In this document: positions 1 through 5,990 of the stretch, piece by piece
Position numbering within the stretch: position 1 is the stretch's first letter
Layout: every line of letters begins with the position of its first letter
From: Glaciimonas sp.
Lineage (GTDB): Bacteria; Pseudomonadota; Gammaproteobacteria; Burkholderiales; Burkholderiaceae
Direction of reading: 5' to 3'
Assembly (NCBI GenBank): GCA_014377145.1
Contig: JACMQE010000001.1
Location: 1-8,817 of the forward strand
DNA length: 8,817 bases
Translations under genes and position numbers: made by a program
Notes under the pieces: generated by a model
Databases searched by the model: none
Told to the model about the DNA's origin: nothing
What the model saw: only the letters and a program-made list of their open reading frames with translations

Positions 1-875
1 GCTTGTCGACCTAACTGAGCATAGGTTGACACTTCGTAATGCCTATAACCCGCCTCCGAGGTAAGCGCGGCGATCATGTCCTGCATTTCGGCACTAGCGT
101 CGTCGTCGGGTATTTGTGGCGGAAATTTGGCGAAATAGGTATTTGGTTCCAACGTCAGGTGGTACATTGACAGATGTGGGGGCGTAAAACTAATGGCCGT
201 GATGGCATCCTGCTGCGCTTCTTCCAACGTTTGCCCCGGTAATGCGTACATCAAATCAAGATTGAAATTGTCGAATGTATGTTGTGCAATCTCTACTGCA
301 CGGCGCGCTTCGGCATCATCATGAATGCGACCGAGCGCTTGTAGATGACGGCCATTGAAACTTTGAATGCCAATCGACAGACGGTTTATTCCACTGGTCC
401 GATAAGCTTTAAATTTTTCGACTTCGAAAGTACCTGGATTAGCTTCCATCGTAACTTCGACAGCGTCGTCCAATGGTAACAATGCACGTATATCTGATAT
501 CAATCGATCTAATCCAGCTGCTGACATAAGACTGGGTGTGCCACCGCCGATAAAGATTGAGTAGACTTTACGTCCCCAAATGAGAGGCAGAGCATTTTCC
601 AGATCGGCACGCAACGCATTGAGATACTCTTCCTCTGGGAAACCACCGCCCTTGGACTCGTGAGAATTGAAATCGCAGTATGGGCATTTCTTGACGCACC
701 AAGGAAAATGCACGTACAAAGACAGTGGTGGCAATGTGCTCAGATTTAATGCGCCAGGTTGCAAATAGGCAAGAGCAACCTGGGCTGCCCCATCCAGCGT
801 CTCGTTGATTTTATTAGGCAACGTAACTTTTGCAGCTTTATGTGGCTTGCTGCCAATCAATTTAATAGGAATCAT
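1..875 (-). CDS. hemW: HemW, radical SAM heme chaperone (C-terminus outside window)
   Basis: HemW proteins are cytoplasmic radical SAM enzymes related to coproporphyrinogen dehydrogenase HemN, and act as heme chaperones. About 291 codons are present of a family length near 400; the C-terminus lies beyond position 1. A basic, poorly conserved leader of some 50 residues precedes the core. The [4Fe-4S] motif CVKKCPYC (CX3CX2C, Cys60, Cys64, Cys67) follows YVHFPW, the HemW version of the cluster site. Further family motifs are FIGGGTPSLM, EANPGT, GINRLSIGIQSFN, LDLMYALPGQT and YEVSTYA. The frame is open throughout, so the gene looks intact where visible. Its ATG at 875 overlaps the rdgB stop as ATGA, which implies translational coupling and cotranscription. 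The older annotation 'oxygen-independent coproporphyrinogen III oxidase' is less likely than HemW, given the YVHFPWC signature and the partner rdgB. Confidence 0.95.
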   Translation of the reverse strand, partial: MIPIKLIGSKPHKAAKVTLPNKINETLDGAAQVALAYLQPGALNLSTLPPLSLYVHFPWCVKKCPYCDFNSHESKGGGFPEEEYLNALRADLENALPLIWGRKVYSIFIGGGTPSLMSAAGLDRLISDIRALLPLDDAVEVTMEANPGTFEVEKFKAYRTSGINRLSIGIQSFNGRHLQALGRIHDDAEARRAVEIAQHTFDNFNLDLMYALPGQTLEEAQQDAITAISFTPPHLSMYHLTLEPNTYFAKFPPQIPDDDASAEMQDMIAALTSEAGYRHYEVSTYAQLGRQ

Positions 876-1468
876 TGGAATTTTCTAACTAACGCCCGTA
901 TCGCTTGCCCACGGTGCGAGATAGCATTTTTTTCAGAAGAAGTCAGTTCTGCTGCGGTTTTTCCAAGCTCCGGCAATAGAAAGTGTGCGTCATATCCAAA
1001 GCCACTCGCGCCACGTGGCGTGGCGATGATTTCACCATGCCAGCTGCCATCCACAATGACTGGCTGTGGATCGTCGGCATGTCGGACAAATATCAGTACA
1101 CAATAATAGTAGGCAGATTTATCTTCATATTTGGCCAGATCTGCGACTAATTTGCGATTGTTATTAAGTTCGGATTTCGGTTCGCCGGCATACCGCGCAG
1201 ACAAAACACCGGGAGCGCCTTGCAAGGCATTGACACAAACACCGGATTCATCTGCCAACGCTGGCTTGCCCGTCAGGCGGGCTGCGTGGCGCGCCTTGGT
1301 TAATGCATTTTCGACAAATGTCAAGTAGGGCTCATCAGCCTCGGGGACATCGAACTCACCTTGGGGATGGACCTCACAACCTACAGAGGCCAGCATTTGG
1401 CCAAATTCTTTTAATTTGCCAGCATTATTGGAAGCTAAAACCAGATTACGTAACACAAGCAACGTCAT
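872..1468 (-). CDS. rdgB: RdgB/HAM1 family XTP/dITP diphosphatase
   Basis: The enzyme hydrolyses ITP, dITP and XTP to monophosphate plus pyrophosphate and so clears deaminated purines from the nucleotide pool. The 198-residue length is normal for the family. Visible motifs are LASNNAGKLKEF (residues 11-22, substrate-binding loop), TFVENALTKARHAA (50-63), GAPGVLSARYAGE, the GFGYD loop, GKTAAEL and SHRGQA near the C-terminus. The start at 1468 was chosen because the family begins a few residues before the SNN motif. The frame is open 55 codons further upstream, but that stretch is unlike the family. No strong Shine-Dalgarno precedes the ATG. Two positions are odd: the usual ADDSG active-site motif reads ADESG (Asp73-Glu74), and GFGYDP reads GFGYDA. 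It lies between rph and hemW, overlapping hemW by ATGA. Confidence 0.93.
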   Translation of the reverse strand: MTLLVLRNLVLASNNAGKLKEFGQMLASVGCEVHPQGEFDVPEADEPYLTFVENALTKARHAARLTGKPALADESGVCVNALQGAPGVLSARYAGEPKSELNNNRKLVADLAKYEDKSAYYYCVLIFVRHADDPQPVIVDGSWHGEIIATPRGASGFGYDAHFLLPELGKTAAELTSSEKNAISHRGQAIRALVRKFQ

Positions 1469-1518
1469 GAGCAACTCGAACAGAAGAGAGGAAAGGCGGT
1501 ACTGTAGCACTGCTAAAG

Positions 1519-1566
1519 GACAAGGCGCAATCCTGAGGGGTTGCGCCTTGTCAGGGAATGCAACCC
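1519..1566. other. Two mutually exclusive stem-loops upstream of rdgB
   Basis: A perfect 12-bp inverted repeat, GACAAGGCGCAA (1519-1530) with TTGCGCCTTGTC (1541-1552), encloses a 10-nt loop. A second stem, GGGTTGC (1538-1544) with GCAACCC (1560-1566), shares the first stem's right arm, so the two cannot form together. No U-tract follows on either strand, so a simple intrinsic terminator is unlikely. The site lies about 50 bases before the rdgB start, in its presumed leader. It could be an attenuator-like leader structure, an mRNA processing or protection site, or a REP-like repeat; the sequence does not decide. Confidence 0.45.
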
Positions 1567-1665
1567 TTCCGTGCAAGCCAAGGATTGGAAGTACTATAGT
1601 ATCGAATAATTGGCCGTTGCTTGAATCAAACAACGTATTATTTTCCCTACTGCGTGACCGATTTT

Positions 1666-1671
1666 TTTATG
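1666..1671. repeat. Candidate target-site duplication, left copy (TTTATG)
   Basis: TTTATG abuts the left end of the inverted-repeat element. The same six bases abut its right end at 3751-3756. The left end carries one extra G, so the exact boundary is uncertain by one base. Confidence 0.55.
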
Positions 1672-1850
1672 GGGAGCCACGCCCAAAGCCCAGAAAATTT
1701 AGACTTCTTTTTGGAACAACGACTTAAAGCACTTTTTAGTAACTTTTCAATAACCGGTGGCAAGTATGGAAATATGTACATTTTCTGAGGCATCTACCAT
1801 AGAAGACAGTCTGCATTGAATTGTACATGAGTGTAGGTCGTATAACTGCC
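1672..1850 (+). repeat. Left terminal inverted repeat (~179 bp)
   Basis: By eye it matches the reverse complement of 3580-3750 at roughly 90% identity. The main difference is an insertion of about 8 bases near 1820-1829. It runs from GGAGCCACGCCC at the outer end to GTATAACTGCC at the inner end. Homology fades beyond 1850, where the right copy continues into the nested palindrome. Confidence 0.85.
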
Positions 1851-1949
1851 TTTAATATTGCAATAAGTAGAGAAATGTTTGATTTGACCCAGTAGTATAG
1901 AAAGATGAGCAACCTTGAATGTATGGGGCTATCCCTAGATAACGTCCTA

Positions 1950-2011
1950 GAATACCATAAAGATTTGTACTTATGCTCCGCTGCGTATAAGAACGAATCC
2001 TTATGGTATTC
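1950..2011. repeat. Imperfect 28-bp hairpin
   Basis: GAATACCATAA (1950-1960) and what follows to about 1976 pair with about 1983-2011, which ends TTATGGTATTC. Roughly five mismatches break a stem of about 28 bp around a loop of 6-7 nt. It lies within the element, 100 bases inside the left terminal repeat. It could be a cruciform site or the remnant of a small nested palindromic repeat. Confidence 0.6.
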
Positions 2012-2667
2012 CGGTTTACTGCAAAGTTCAGCACACTGGATCATGCGCGAGGTGATCAAAAAGCGCTGGTTGCGGATATATTGTATAAAGTCGCATTCAT
2101 CTATACAGCACAATATTGTAATGCATCTTTCACCTCCGTCGGGTACTTGGTCAGCTCTTTTGATCGGCAACACTCAATTGACACAACACCCAGATACTCC
2201 GTTACCGACGATGTGTATCGGAACAAAAGTTAAATATGTCACTAACGTTTCTTCGGCAGGAGCAGGAGACAATTCATCTGTTGGAAGACGAAATTTCAAG
2301 ATAACCTCAACCTCGAATTTTGCTGGTTCCCATCCCATTCAAATTCTCCCCATAAAAGAAAGCACCACGCAACGATTGCCTCCTAGGACTCATCCTCAAG
2401 TTAGCAATTTATTCACCTATCCCCAATCACAAGAGCGAAAGGGTATTTCTACGCAAATACAAGCTATGAAGGAACGTCGGCTGCAGAGATAATTCATCGG
2501 AACGAATGAAAGTGAATCGAACTTAGCCTCCATAAAGTTAAACCATATCCTTGATCCGAAAGATTTGAAAGACTTGGTTCAAGATAGAGACTACATAATT
2601 TTTGTCCAAAATCCATACTCTAGCAAAAATACGGAATCTATTCGTTTAATTCGTATTTAAGAATTGC

Positions 2668-2703
2668 AGGTATTAGCAAAGGTCAAGGAATGGCCTAATA
2701 CCT
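2668..2703. repeat. 9-bp perfect inverted repeat with 18-nt spacer
   Basis: AGGTATTAG (2668-2676) pairs with CTAATACCT (2695-2703). It starts eight bases after an in-frame stop of the degraded gene. There is no following T-run, so it is not a convincing terminator and may be fortuitous. Confidence 0.3.
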
Positions 2704-2969
2704 ACATACAAAAATGTCAAGTGACGAATACCGAAGTTTGCTTTCAACACAGCCAGCAGGGACATCTTTGACCAGATATAAAACATTTGTACCTACTTTA
2801 GGATTTACTGGCCTAATAGACCCTAGGCTATTTGTGCCGTGCGCAGAAGATAGCCAACTCACATAGCCATTCACATGGCGAGCCTTTTCTAGGCACTCTT
2901 GGCTTCGTCAGCAACAAGCGAGCCAAGCCCAAAGCTTATGAAATTTGGATGTCTTTTTAAATCAAAACT

Positions 2970-3479
2970 TTACAGTAAAAAGATATTTTTCAGCAAGGCA
3001 TCCACATCAGTTGGGTCGCGTTTGTCGTGAAACGAGTAGTGTTCCAGGAAGTGGATATGCTGCCATACCACCGGCGATATCTTCTTTAGCATCGCTAGCG
3101 CCTTGGCGTTGCCCTCTGCCTGATACCGATCCAGCAGCGCGGAGAGCACACGGAATTGTAGGCAATAACTACGTTGGTGAGTAGCCGACTACACTGGTTG
3201 CTGATGGCGATATCCAGTCGGTGTGTCCGATCAAGTGTTTCTTACCGCTGACTTGGGTGATGACCGAGCGAAGTTGGTGATACGATTCAATTTGGTTTTG
3301 CGAGCGGTGTACATTGCGTTTTAACTGCGGATCGCGCATATACTTGAGCGTATAACCAGCTTGTCGTACTCAAAGATCGCCTTGCGCGTCCGATGGTGTC
3401 CGGACAAAGTGCATAGTTTGCGAACCAAGGTAGCCTGACTCATTTCCTTGAGCGCCAGCGTTGCGATGTGTTGGTGAAG
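2970..3479 (-). pseudogene. Tn3-family transposase (TnpA), C-terminal remnant
   Basis: Tn3-family TnpA proteins are large DDE transposases of roughly 950-1000 residues; only about the last 165 remain. Pieces in order are IATLALKEMSQATLVRKLC, RTRKAIFEYDKL, TLKYMRDPQLKRNVHRSQNQ, IESYHQLRSVITQVSGKKHL, DIAISNQCSRLLTNVVIAYN, LLDRYQAEGNAKALAMLKKI, SPVVWQHIHFLEHYSF and DPTDVDALL. They follow the typical TnpA C-terminus and reach a natural stop at 2970-2972. The frame shifts near 3350 with loss of several residues, again near 3215 and again near 3150, so the gene is dead. The N-terminal four fifths are missing, and homology fades towards the right terminal repeat. Confidence 0.88.
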
Positions 3480-3559
3480 CGCGGTGCCAGAAATGTGTGC
3501 TATTGAAGCGATTATTCAAATACAGCTTGAGGCTGTGTGGCATGGATGCACCATACAGT

Positions 3560-3684
3560 GTAACTTCTCAATAAGCCGTGGCAGTTATACGAATTACACT
3601 CAGTCAATGCAGACTGTTTCCTATGGTAGATGCCTCAGAAAATGTGCATATTTCTATACTTGCCACCGGTTATTGAGAAGTTAC
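3560..3684. repeat. Nested 125-bp palindromic (MITE-like) repeat
   Basis: GTAACTTCTCAATAA at 3560 is mirrored by TTATTGAGAAGTTAC ending at 3684. The terminal inverted repeats are about 24 bp with two mismatches (22 of 24 match), including GTGGCA and its complement. It overlaps the inner part of the right arm of the larger element. The left arm keeps the outer end of this repeat but has lost or diverged at the inner end beyond 1850. It may be an older small element captured by the larger one, or part of its end structure. Confidence 0.65.
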
Positions 3685-3750
3685 TAAAAAGTGCTGTAAG
3701 TCGTTGTTTTAAAAAGAAGTTCAAATTTCCTGGGCTTTGGGCGTGGCTCC
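3580..3750 (-). repeat. Right terminal inverted repeat (~171 bp)
   Basis: Inverted partner of 1672-1850, ending GGGCGTGGCTCC at the outer tip. The last bases abut TTTATG and lie two bases from the rph stop codon. Any apparent reading frames in this copy are mirrored in the left copy and are not genes. Confidence 0.85.
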
Positions 3751-3756
3751 TTTATG
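3751..3756. repeat. Candidate target-site duplication, right copy (TTTATG)
   Basis: Identical to 1666-1671. It includes the complement of the rph TAA stop, so the duplication itself kept the stop codon intact. Confidence 0.55.
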
Positions 3757-4495
3757 CGGGCAAGCCTAACGTCTGACGCTGTAACACAAGTAACTGACCT
3801 ATTCCGGTTTGTGCCAGGTCAAGCAAACTATTCAGCGTTGGACGGTCGAACGCGATGCCTTCTGCGGTTCCCTGTACTTCGATGAAATGGCCAGCATCGG
3901 TCATGACAATATTCATATCAGTGTCGCAGTCAGAATCTTCCAGATAATCCAGATCTAGTACCGGCGCACCTTCAACCACTCCAACTGAAATCGCTGCGAC
4001 AAAATTTTTCAATGGCATTGCGGCAATAGTCTTGCTTTCAAGCAAAGTCGAAAATGCATCATAAGCAGCCACCATCGCCCCAGTGATCGATGCTGTGCGC
4101 GTGCCGCCGTCGGCCTGAATAACGTCACAATCCAGATGCAATGTTCGCTCACCAAATGCTTGCAGATCAAATGCAGCACGCAGGGAGCGACCGATCAAAC
4201 GTTGTATTTCCTGCGTGCGACCTGATTGTTTACCGCGTGCGGCTTCCCGATCCATACGGGTATTGGTCGAACGCGGCAGCATGCCGTACTCTGCCGTGAG
4301 CCAGCCCTGCCCTTTGCCTTTTAAGAAACCAGGGACTTTATCAGACAGGCTGGCGGTACAAATCACTTTTGTGTCGCCAAACTCAATGAATACAGAGCCT
4401 TCAGCATGCTTAGTGTAATTGCGGGTCAGGCGCACTGCACGCAAAGCATCGGCAGAACGGCCGCTCGGACGGGTAAATATACTAGAGGCAGACAA
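3752..4495 (-). CDS. rph: RNase PH, tRNA 3'-end processing exoribonuclease
   Basis: RNase PH trims tRNA precursors 3' to 5' by phosphorolysis, as a hexameric ring in the cytoplasm. The 247-residue product matches the family length. The RPSGR motif stands at residues 9-13, followed by [34 protein letters not shown] and [18 protein letters not shown]. The phosphate-binding [11 protein letters not shown] is at 130-140 and the acidic [15 protein letters not shown] at 181-195, so the active site looks complete. The start is TTG at 4495, chosen because AGGAG lies 8 bases upstream and the product then begins just before RPSGR. It leads the rph-rdgB-hemW operon, now split by an insertion at its stop codon. 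The usual kinase/phosphatase neighbourhood upstream is reduced to a relic. Confidence 0.96.
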   Translation of the reverse strand: MSASSIFTRPSGRSADALRAVRLTRNYTKHAEGSVFIEFGDTKVICTASLSDKVPGFLKGKGQGWLTAEYGMLPRSTNTRMDREAARGKQSGRTQEIQRLIGRSLRAAFDLQAFGERTLHLDCDVIQADGGTRTASITGAMVAAYDAFSTLLESKTIAAMPLKNFVAAISVGVVEGAPVLDLDYLEDSDCDTDMNIVMTDAGHFIEVQGTAEGIAFDRPTLNSLLDLAQTGIGQLLVLQRQTLGLPA

Positions 4496-4503
4496 CCTAA
4501 TTA

Positions 4504-4508
4504 CTCCT
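4504..4508 (-). promoter_or_regulatory. Shine-Dalgarno of rph
   Basis: AGGAG on the minus strand, 8 bases before the TTG at 4495. It fixes TTG as the start codon, since no ATG is suitably placed. Confidence 0.75.
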
Positions 4509-4524
4509 TGAGGTAGAGGTTAGC

Positions 4525-4651
4525 TATATAAAAGACTTACGCAAAATCGCCCCTGCGGTGTTGTGCTCTCCTAGCTGCACTAGCGTGCTATCTTCGTCGA
4601 CAAGGTTGGCAAACACGTTGACGGGACAATTCTGCGTAAGTTTTATATATA
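4525..4651. mobile_element. MITE-like element with ~29-bp terminal inverted repeats
   Basis: The left end GACTTACGCAAAATCGCCCC (4534-4553) is mirrored by the complement of 4623-4642, with 16 of 20 bases matching. The symmetry extends outward into TATATA on both sides, so a short TA-rich target duplication cannot be separated from the repeat. The core is about 70 bases and has no gene. It lies immediately upstream of the rph ribosome-binding site, so the rph promoter must lie inside it or beyond. The TIR tip with ACTTACGCA suggests a non-autonomous derivative of an insertion sequence; the parent family was not identified. Confidence 0.7.
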
Positions 4652-4701
4652 AAATTCGACATTATCGCTGGTTTTTCCACCCATGCTGACCGCGCTGCTC
4701 A

Positions 4702-4806
4702 CTAAAGTTTGTATGACAAAGCACGCACAACAGCGTAAGTATCTTCATCATAGGCTAGATAAACAATACTGAACCCGCCCGAGACAATCTTCTTTACAAT
4801 GCGATA
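4702..4806 (-). pseudogene. Serine/threonine protein kinase relic (N-lobe start)
   Basis: A 34-codon open stretch reads YRIVKKIVSGGFSIVYLAYD and then diverges to a stop at 4702-4704. This matches the glycine-rich loop and first strands of bacterial Hanks-type kinases of the form YRIVxKIxSGGFSxVYLAYDE. Such a kinase, with a PP2C-type phosphatase, is commonly encoded between rph and yicC in betaproteobacteria (from memory). The ATP-binding lysine and the rest of the kinase are gone, and a stop lies just upstream in frame. The relic therefore records loss of the signalling pair here. Bases 4652-4701 show nothing recognisable. Confidence 0.72.
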
Positions 4807-4886
4807 TCAGGCGCACTTTAGCGCGCATGATGGCAACTAGGCTTGGATTAGATTAATAAATCACAAGACTATCAAGAAGAAACAAA

Positions 4887-4891
4887 AAGGA
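4887..4891 (+). promoter_or_regulatory. Shine-Dalgarno of yicC
   Basis: AAGGA, 7 bases before the TTG at 4899. This supports TTG over the in-frame ATG at 4914, which would cut the conserved N-terminus to MTGYA. Confidence 0.65.
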
Positions 4892-4898
4892 TAGAATT

Positions 4899-5828
4899 TT
4901 GACTATTTGCAGCATGACCGGCTACGCCGTCAATACATATCAGAGCGCCGCAGGAACGATCACCATTGAACTGAAAAGTGTCAACTCGCGGTTTCTGGAT
5001 CTACAATTTCGGATTAATGACGATCTGCGCTCTTTAGAACCTACTCTGCGTGAAGCCATCATGGGACGCGTTAATCGCGGTAAAGTCGAATGCCGATTGA
5101 GTTTTGGACGCAAAGTCACCAGCGGTAGCATTCAGACATTGAATATTGCAATGCTAGCATCGTTGGTTGAATTACAAACTTCTGTATTGCAAAAATCTAG
5201 CGACTCAAGCCCGCTGTCGGTAGGTGATTTTTTGCGCTGGCCTGGCATGATCGAAGAAGCGGTGATCAGTGAGGATATGCTACAGACTGAAGTTCAATCA
5301 ACGATGGCAACCACACTTACCGCCTTTATCGCGTCACGCGCACGGGAAGGGGCCGCGCTGATAGCCACGATCATCGCCCAGATCGACGCAATGGAAGTGA
5401 TTGTCCAGCGCATTACACCCTTGGTGCCTCAAGTAATAGCCCAGTTTCAGCAAAAAGCCATCGCCCGCATGCAAGAAGTATTAGGGTTGGTACAACTGCT
5501 GGTATCTAACAATAATAATGTCGGCCAGAACACCACTTTGTCACGTGAAGAAGCAATGGATAGAATTCGCCAGGAAGTAACTTTGTACGGTATCCGTATT
5601 GATATCACAGAAGAACTGTCCCGATTGGGCGCACATTTGACGGAAACTCGCCGCATCTTAAAAACCGGTGGACAAGTTGGTAAGCGCCTCGATTTCATGA
5701 TGCAAGAACTGAATCGTGAAGCCAACACGGTTGGCTCCAAAGCCACGATCAAGGAACTTGCTGATGCGTCAATGGAATTAAAATTGTTAATCGACCAAAT
5801 GCGGGAACAGGTACAAAATTTGGAGTAG
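4899..5828 (+). CDS. yicC: YicC family endoribonuclease
   Basis: YicC proteins are a widely conserved family shown in E. coli to act as an endoribonuclease. The 309-residue product has the YicC-like N-terminal domain, starting SMTGYA and continuing IELKSVNSRFLDLQFR and RGKVECRLSF, with FLRWPGMI at 111-118. The DUF1732 C-terminal domain starts about residue 217 with EEAMDRIRQEV and YGIRIDITEELSRL. It ends with the signature GGQVGKRLDFMMQELNREAN (258-277) and SMELKLLIDQMREQVQNLE. Residues 198-215 form a linker with an Asn4 run encoded by an AAT/AAC repeat; the product is longer than the 287-residue E. coli protein. Start codon TTG. It diverges from rph. The gmk gene often found directly downstream is absent; the next sequence is opposing accessory debris. 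Confidence 0.95.
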   Translation: MTICSMTGYAVNTYQSAAGTITIELKSVNSRFLDLQFRINDDLRSLEPTLREAIMGRVNRGKVECRLSFGRKVTSGSIQTLNIAMLASLVELQTSVLQKSSDSSPLSVGDFLRWPGMIEEAVISEDMLQTEVQSTMATTLTAFIASRAREGAALIATIIAQIDAMEVIVQRITPLVPQVIAQFQQKAIARMQEVLGLVQLLVSNNNNVGQNTTLSREEAMDRIRQEVTLYGIRIDITEELSRLGAHLTETRRILKTGGQVGKRLDFMMQELNREANTVGSKATIKELADASMELKLLIDQMREQVQNLE

Positions 5829-5861
5829 GCTTCCAGGCTGATTTCCACACCCTTGTAGCGC

Positions 5862-5990
5862 CTAGCAAGGTATGAAATCTGTGATGAATTTCAACATTCT
5901 ACCCTGCATATCCTGCGGCTTGAGTACACGCTTAAGGTAAACTTGGGTGACCTCGGCGACGAGGACCAGTTCATGGACTTCGATCGTCAT
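5862..5990 (-). CDS. Small DUF5908-like protein of a contractile injection locus
   Basis: A 42-codon ORF beginning MTIEVHELVLVAEVT. This resembles the start of DUF5908 proteins, small polypeptides of about 50-60 residues with an M-x-IEI-x-EL-x-I-x-A-x-V N-terminus, found in contractile injection gene clusters next to tube genes. A good ribosome-binding site, GGGAG, lies 7 bases upstream at 5998-6002. Its ATG overlaps the stop of the upstream tube pseudogene as ATGA, indicating original translational coupling. The C-terminal half, KPQDMQGRMLKFITDF, is less typical and the protein is somewhat short, so it may be truncated. It ends 33 bases from the converging yicC. The role in such systems is not established; the assignment rests on a 15-residue match plus position. 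Confidence 0.5.
   Translation of the reverse strand: MTIEVHELVLVAEVTQVYLKRVLKPQDMQGRMLKFITDFIPC

Larger units (their letters stand above)
1905..2866 (+). pseudogene. Degraded gene of unknown function inside the element
   Basis: Not recognised. One frame stays open from 1905 to 2489, hits TAA at 2490-2492, runs open again to TAA at 2658-2660, and continues to an A-tract near 2711-2714. Adding one A there joins it to another frame that stays open to TAG at 2864-2866. Joined, this is about 320 codons with two stops and one frameshift. The later segments read like ordinary protein, for example LNHILDPKDLKDLVQDRDY, IIFVQNPYSSKN, VLAKVKEWPNTYIQ and LTRYKTFVPTLGFTGLIDPR. The first 100 codons overlap a palindrome and look less protein-like, so the true start may lie further in. 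It could be transposon cargo or an effector-like gene, but no domain supports a function. Confidence 0.35.
1672..3750. mobile_element. 2.1-kb element bounded by long terminal inverted repeats
   Basis: The ends are inverted copies of a sequence of about 170-180 bp, starting GGAGCCACGCCCAAAGCCCA at the outer tips. TTTATG flanks both ends. Deleting the element and one TTTATG rejoins the rph stop codon directly to the rdgB leader, so the insertion interrupts the rph-rdgB-hemW operon. The interior holds a degraded gene of unknown function (about 1905-2866) and the C-terminus of a Tn3-family transposase (2970-3479). No intact transposase is present, so the unit is non-autonomous or dead. The TIRs do not look like the 38-bp Tn3-type ends, so the Tn3 relic probably did not move this unit. 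Alternatively, two copies of a small repeat may have inserted separately in opposite orientation; the matching flanks argue for one unit. Confidence 0.65.

Noticed and set aside
759..1328. Plus-strand ORFs opposite hemW and rdgB
   Set aside because: Antisense shadows of two well-supported genes, with no family resemblance.
1736..2173. Minus-strand ORF of 145 codons
   Set aside because: It runs through the left terminal repeat and the 1950-2011 palindrome. Its C-terminal part is mirrored by a frame in the right repeat, so it is repeat-derived and not a gene.
3484..3687. Plus-strand ORF of 67 codons
   Set aside because: It lies in the right arm and nested palindrome, antisense to the Tn3 relic edge; same repeat-derived peptide as on the left.
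5447..5848. Minus-strand ORF of 133 codons opposite yicC
   Set aside because: Shadow of the intact DUF1732 region; composition is typical of an antisense frame.
5851..5870. CCTTG/CAAGG hairpin after yicC as terminator
   Set aside because: Short stem with a bulge and no T-run on either strand.
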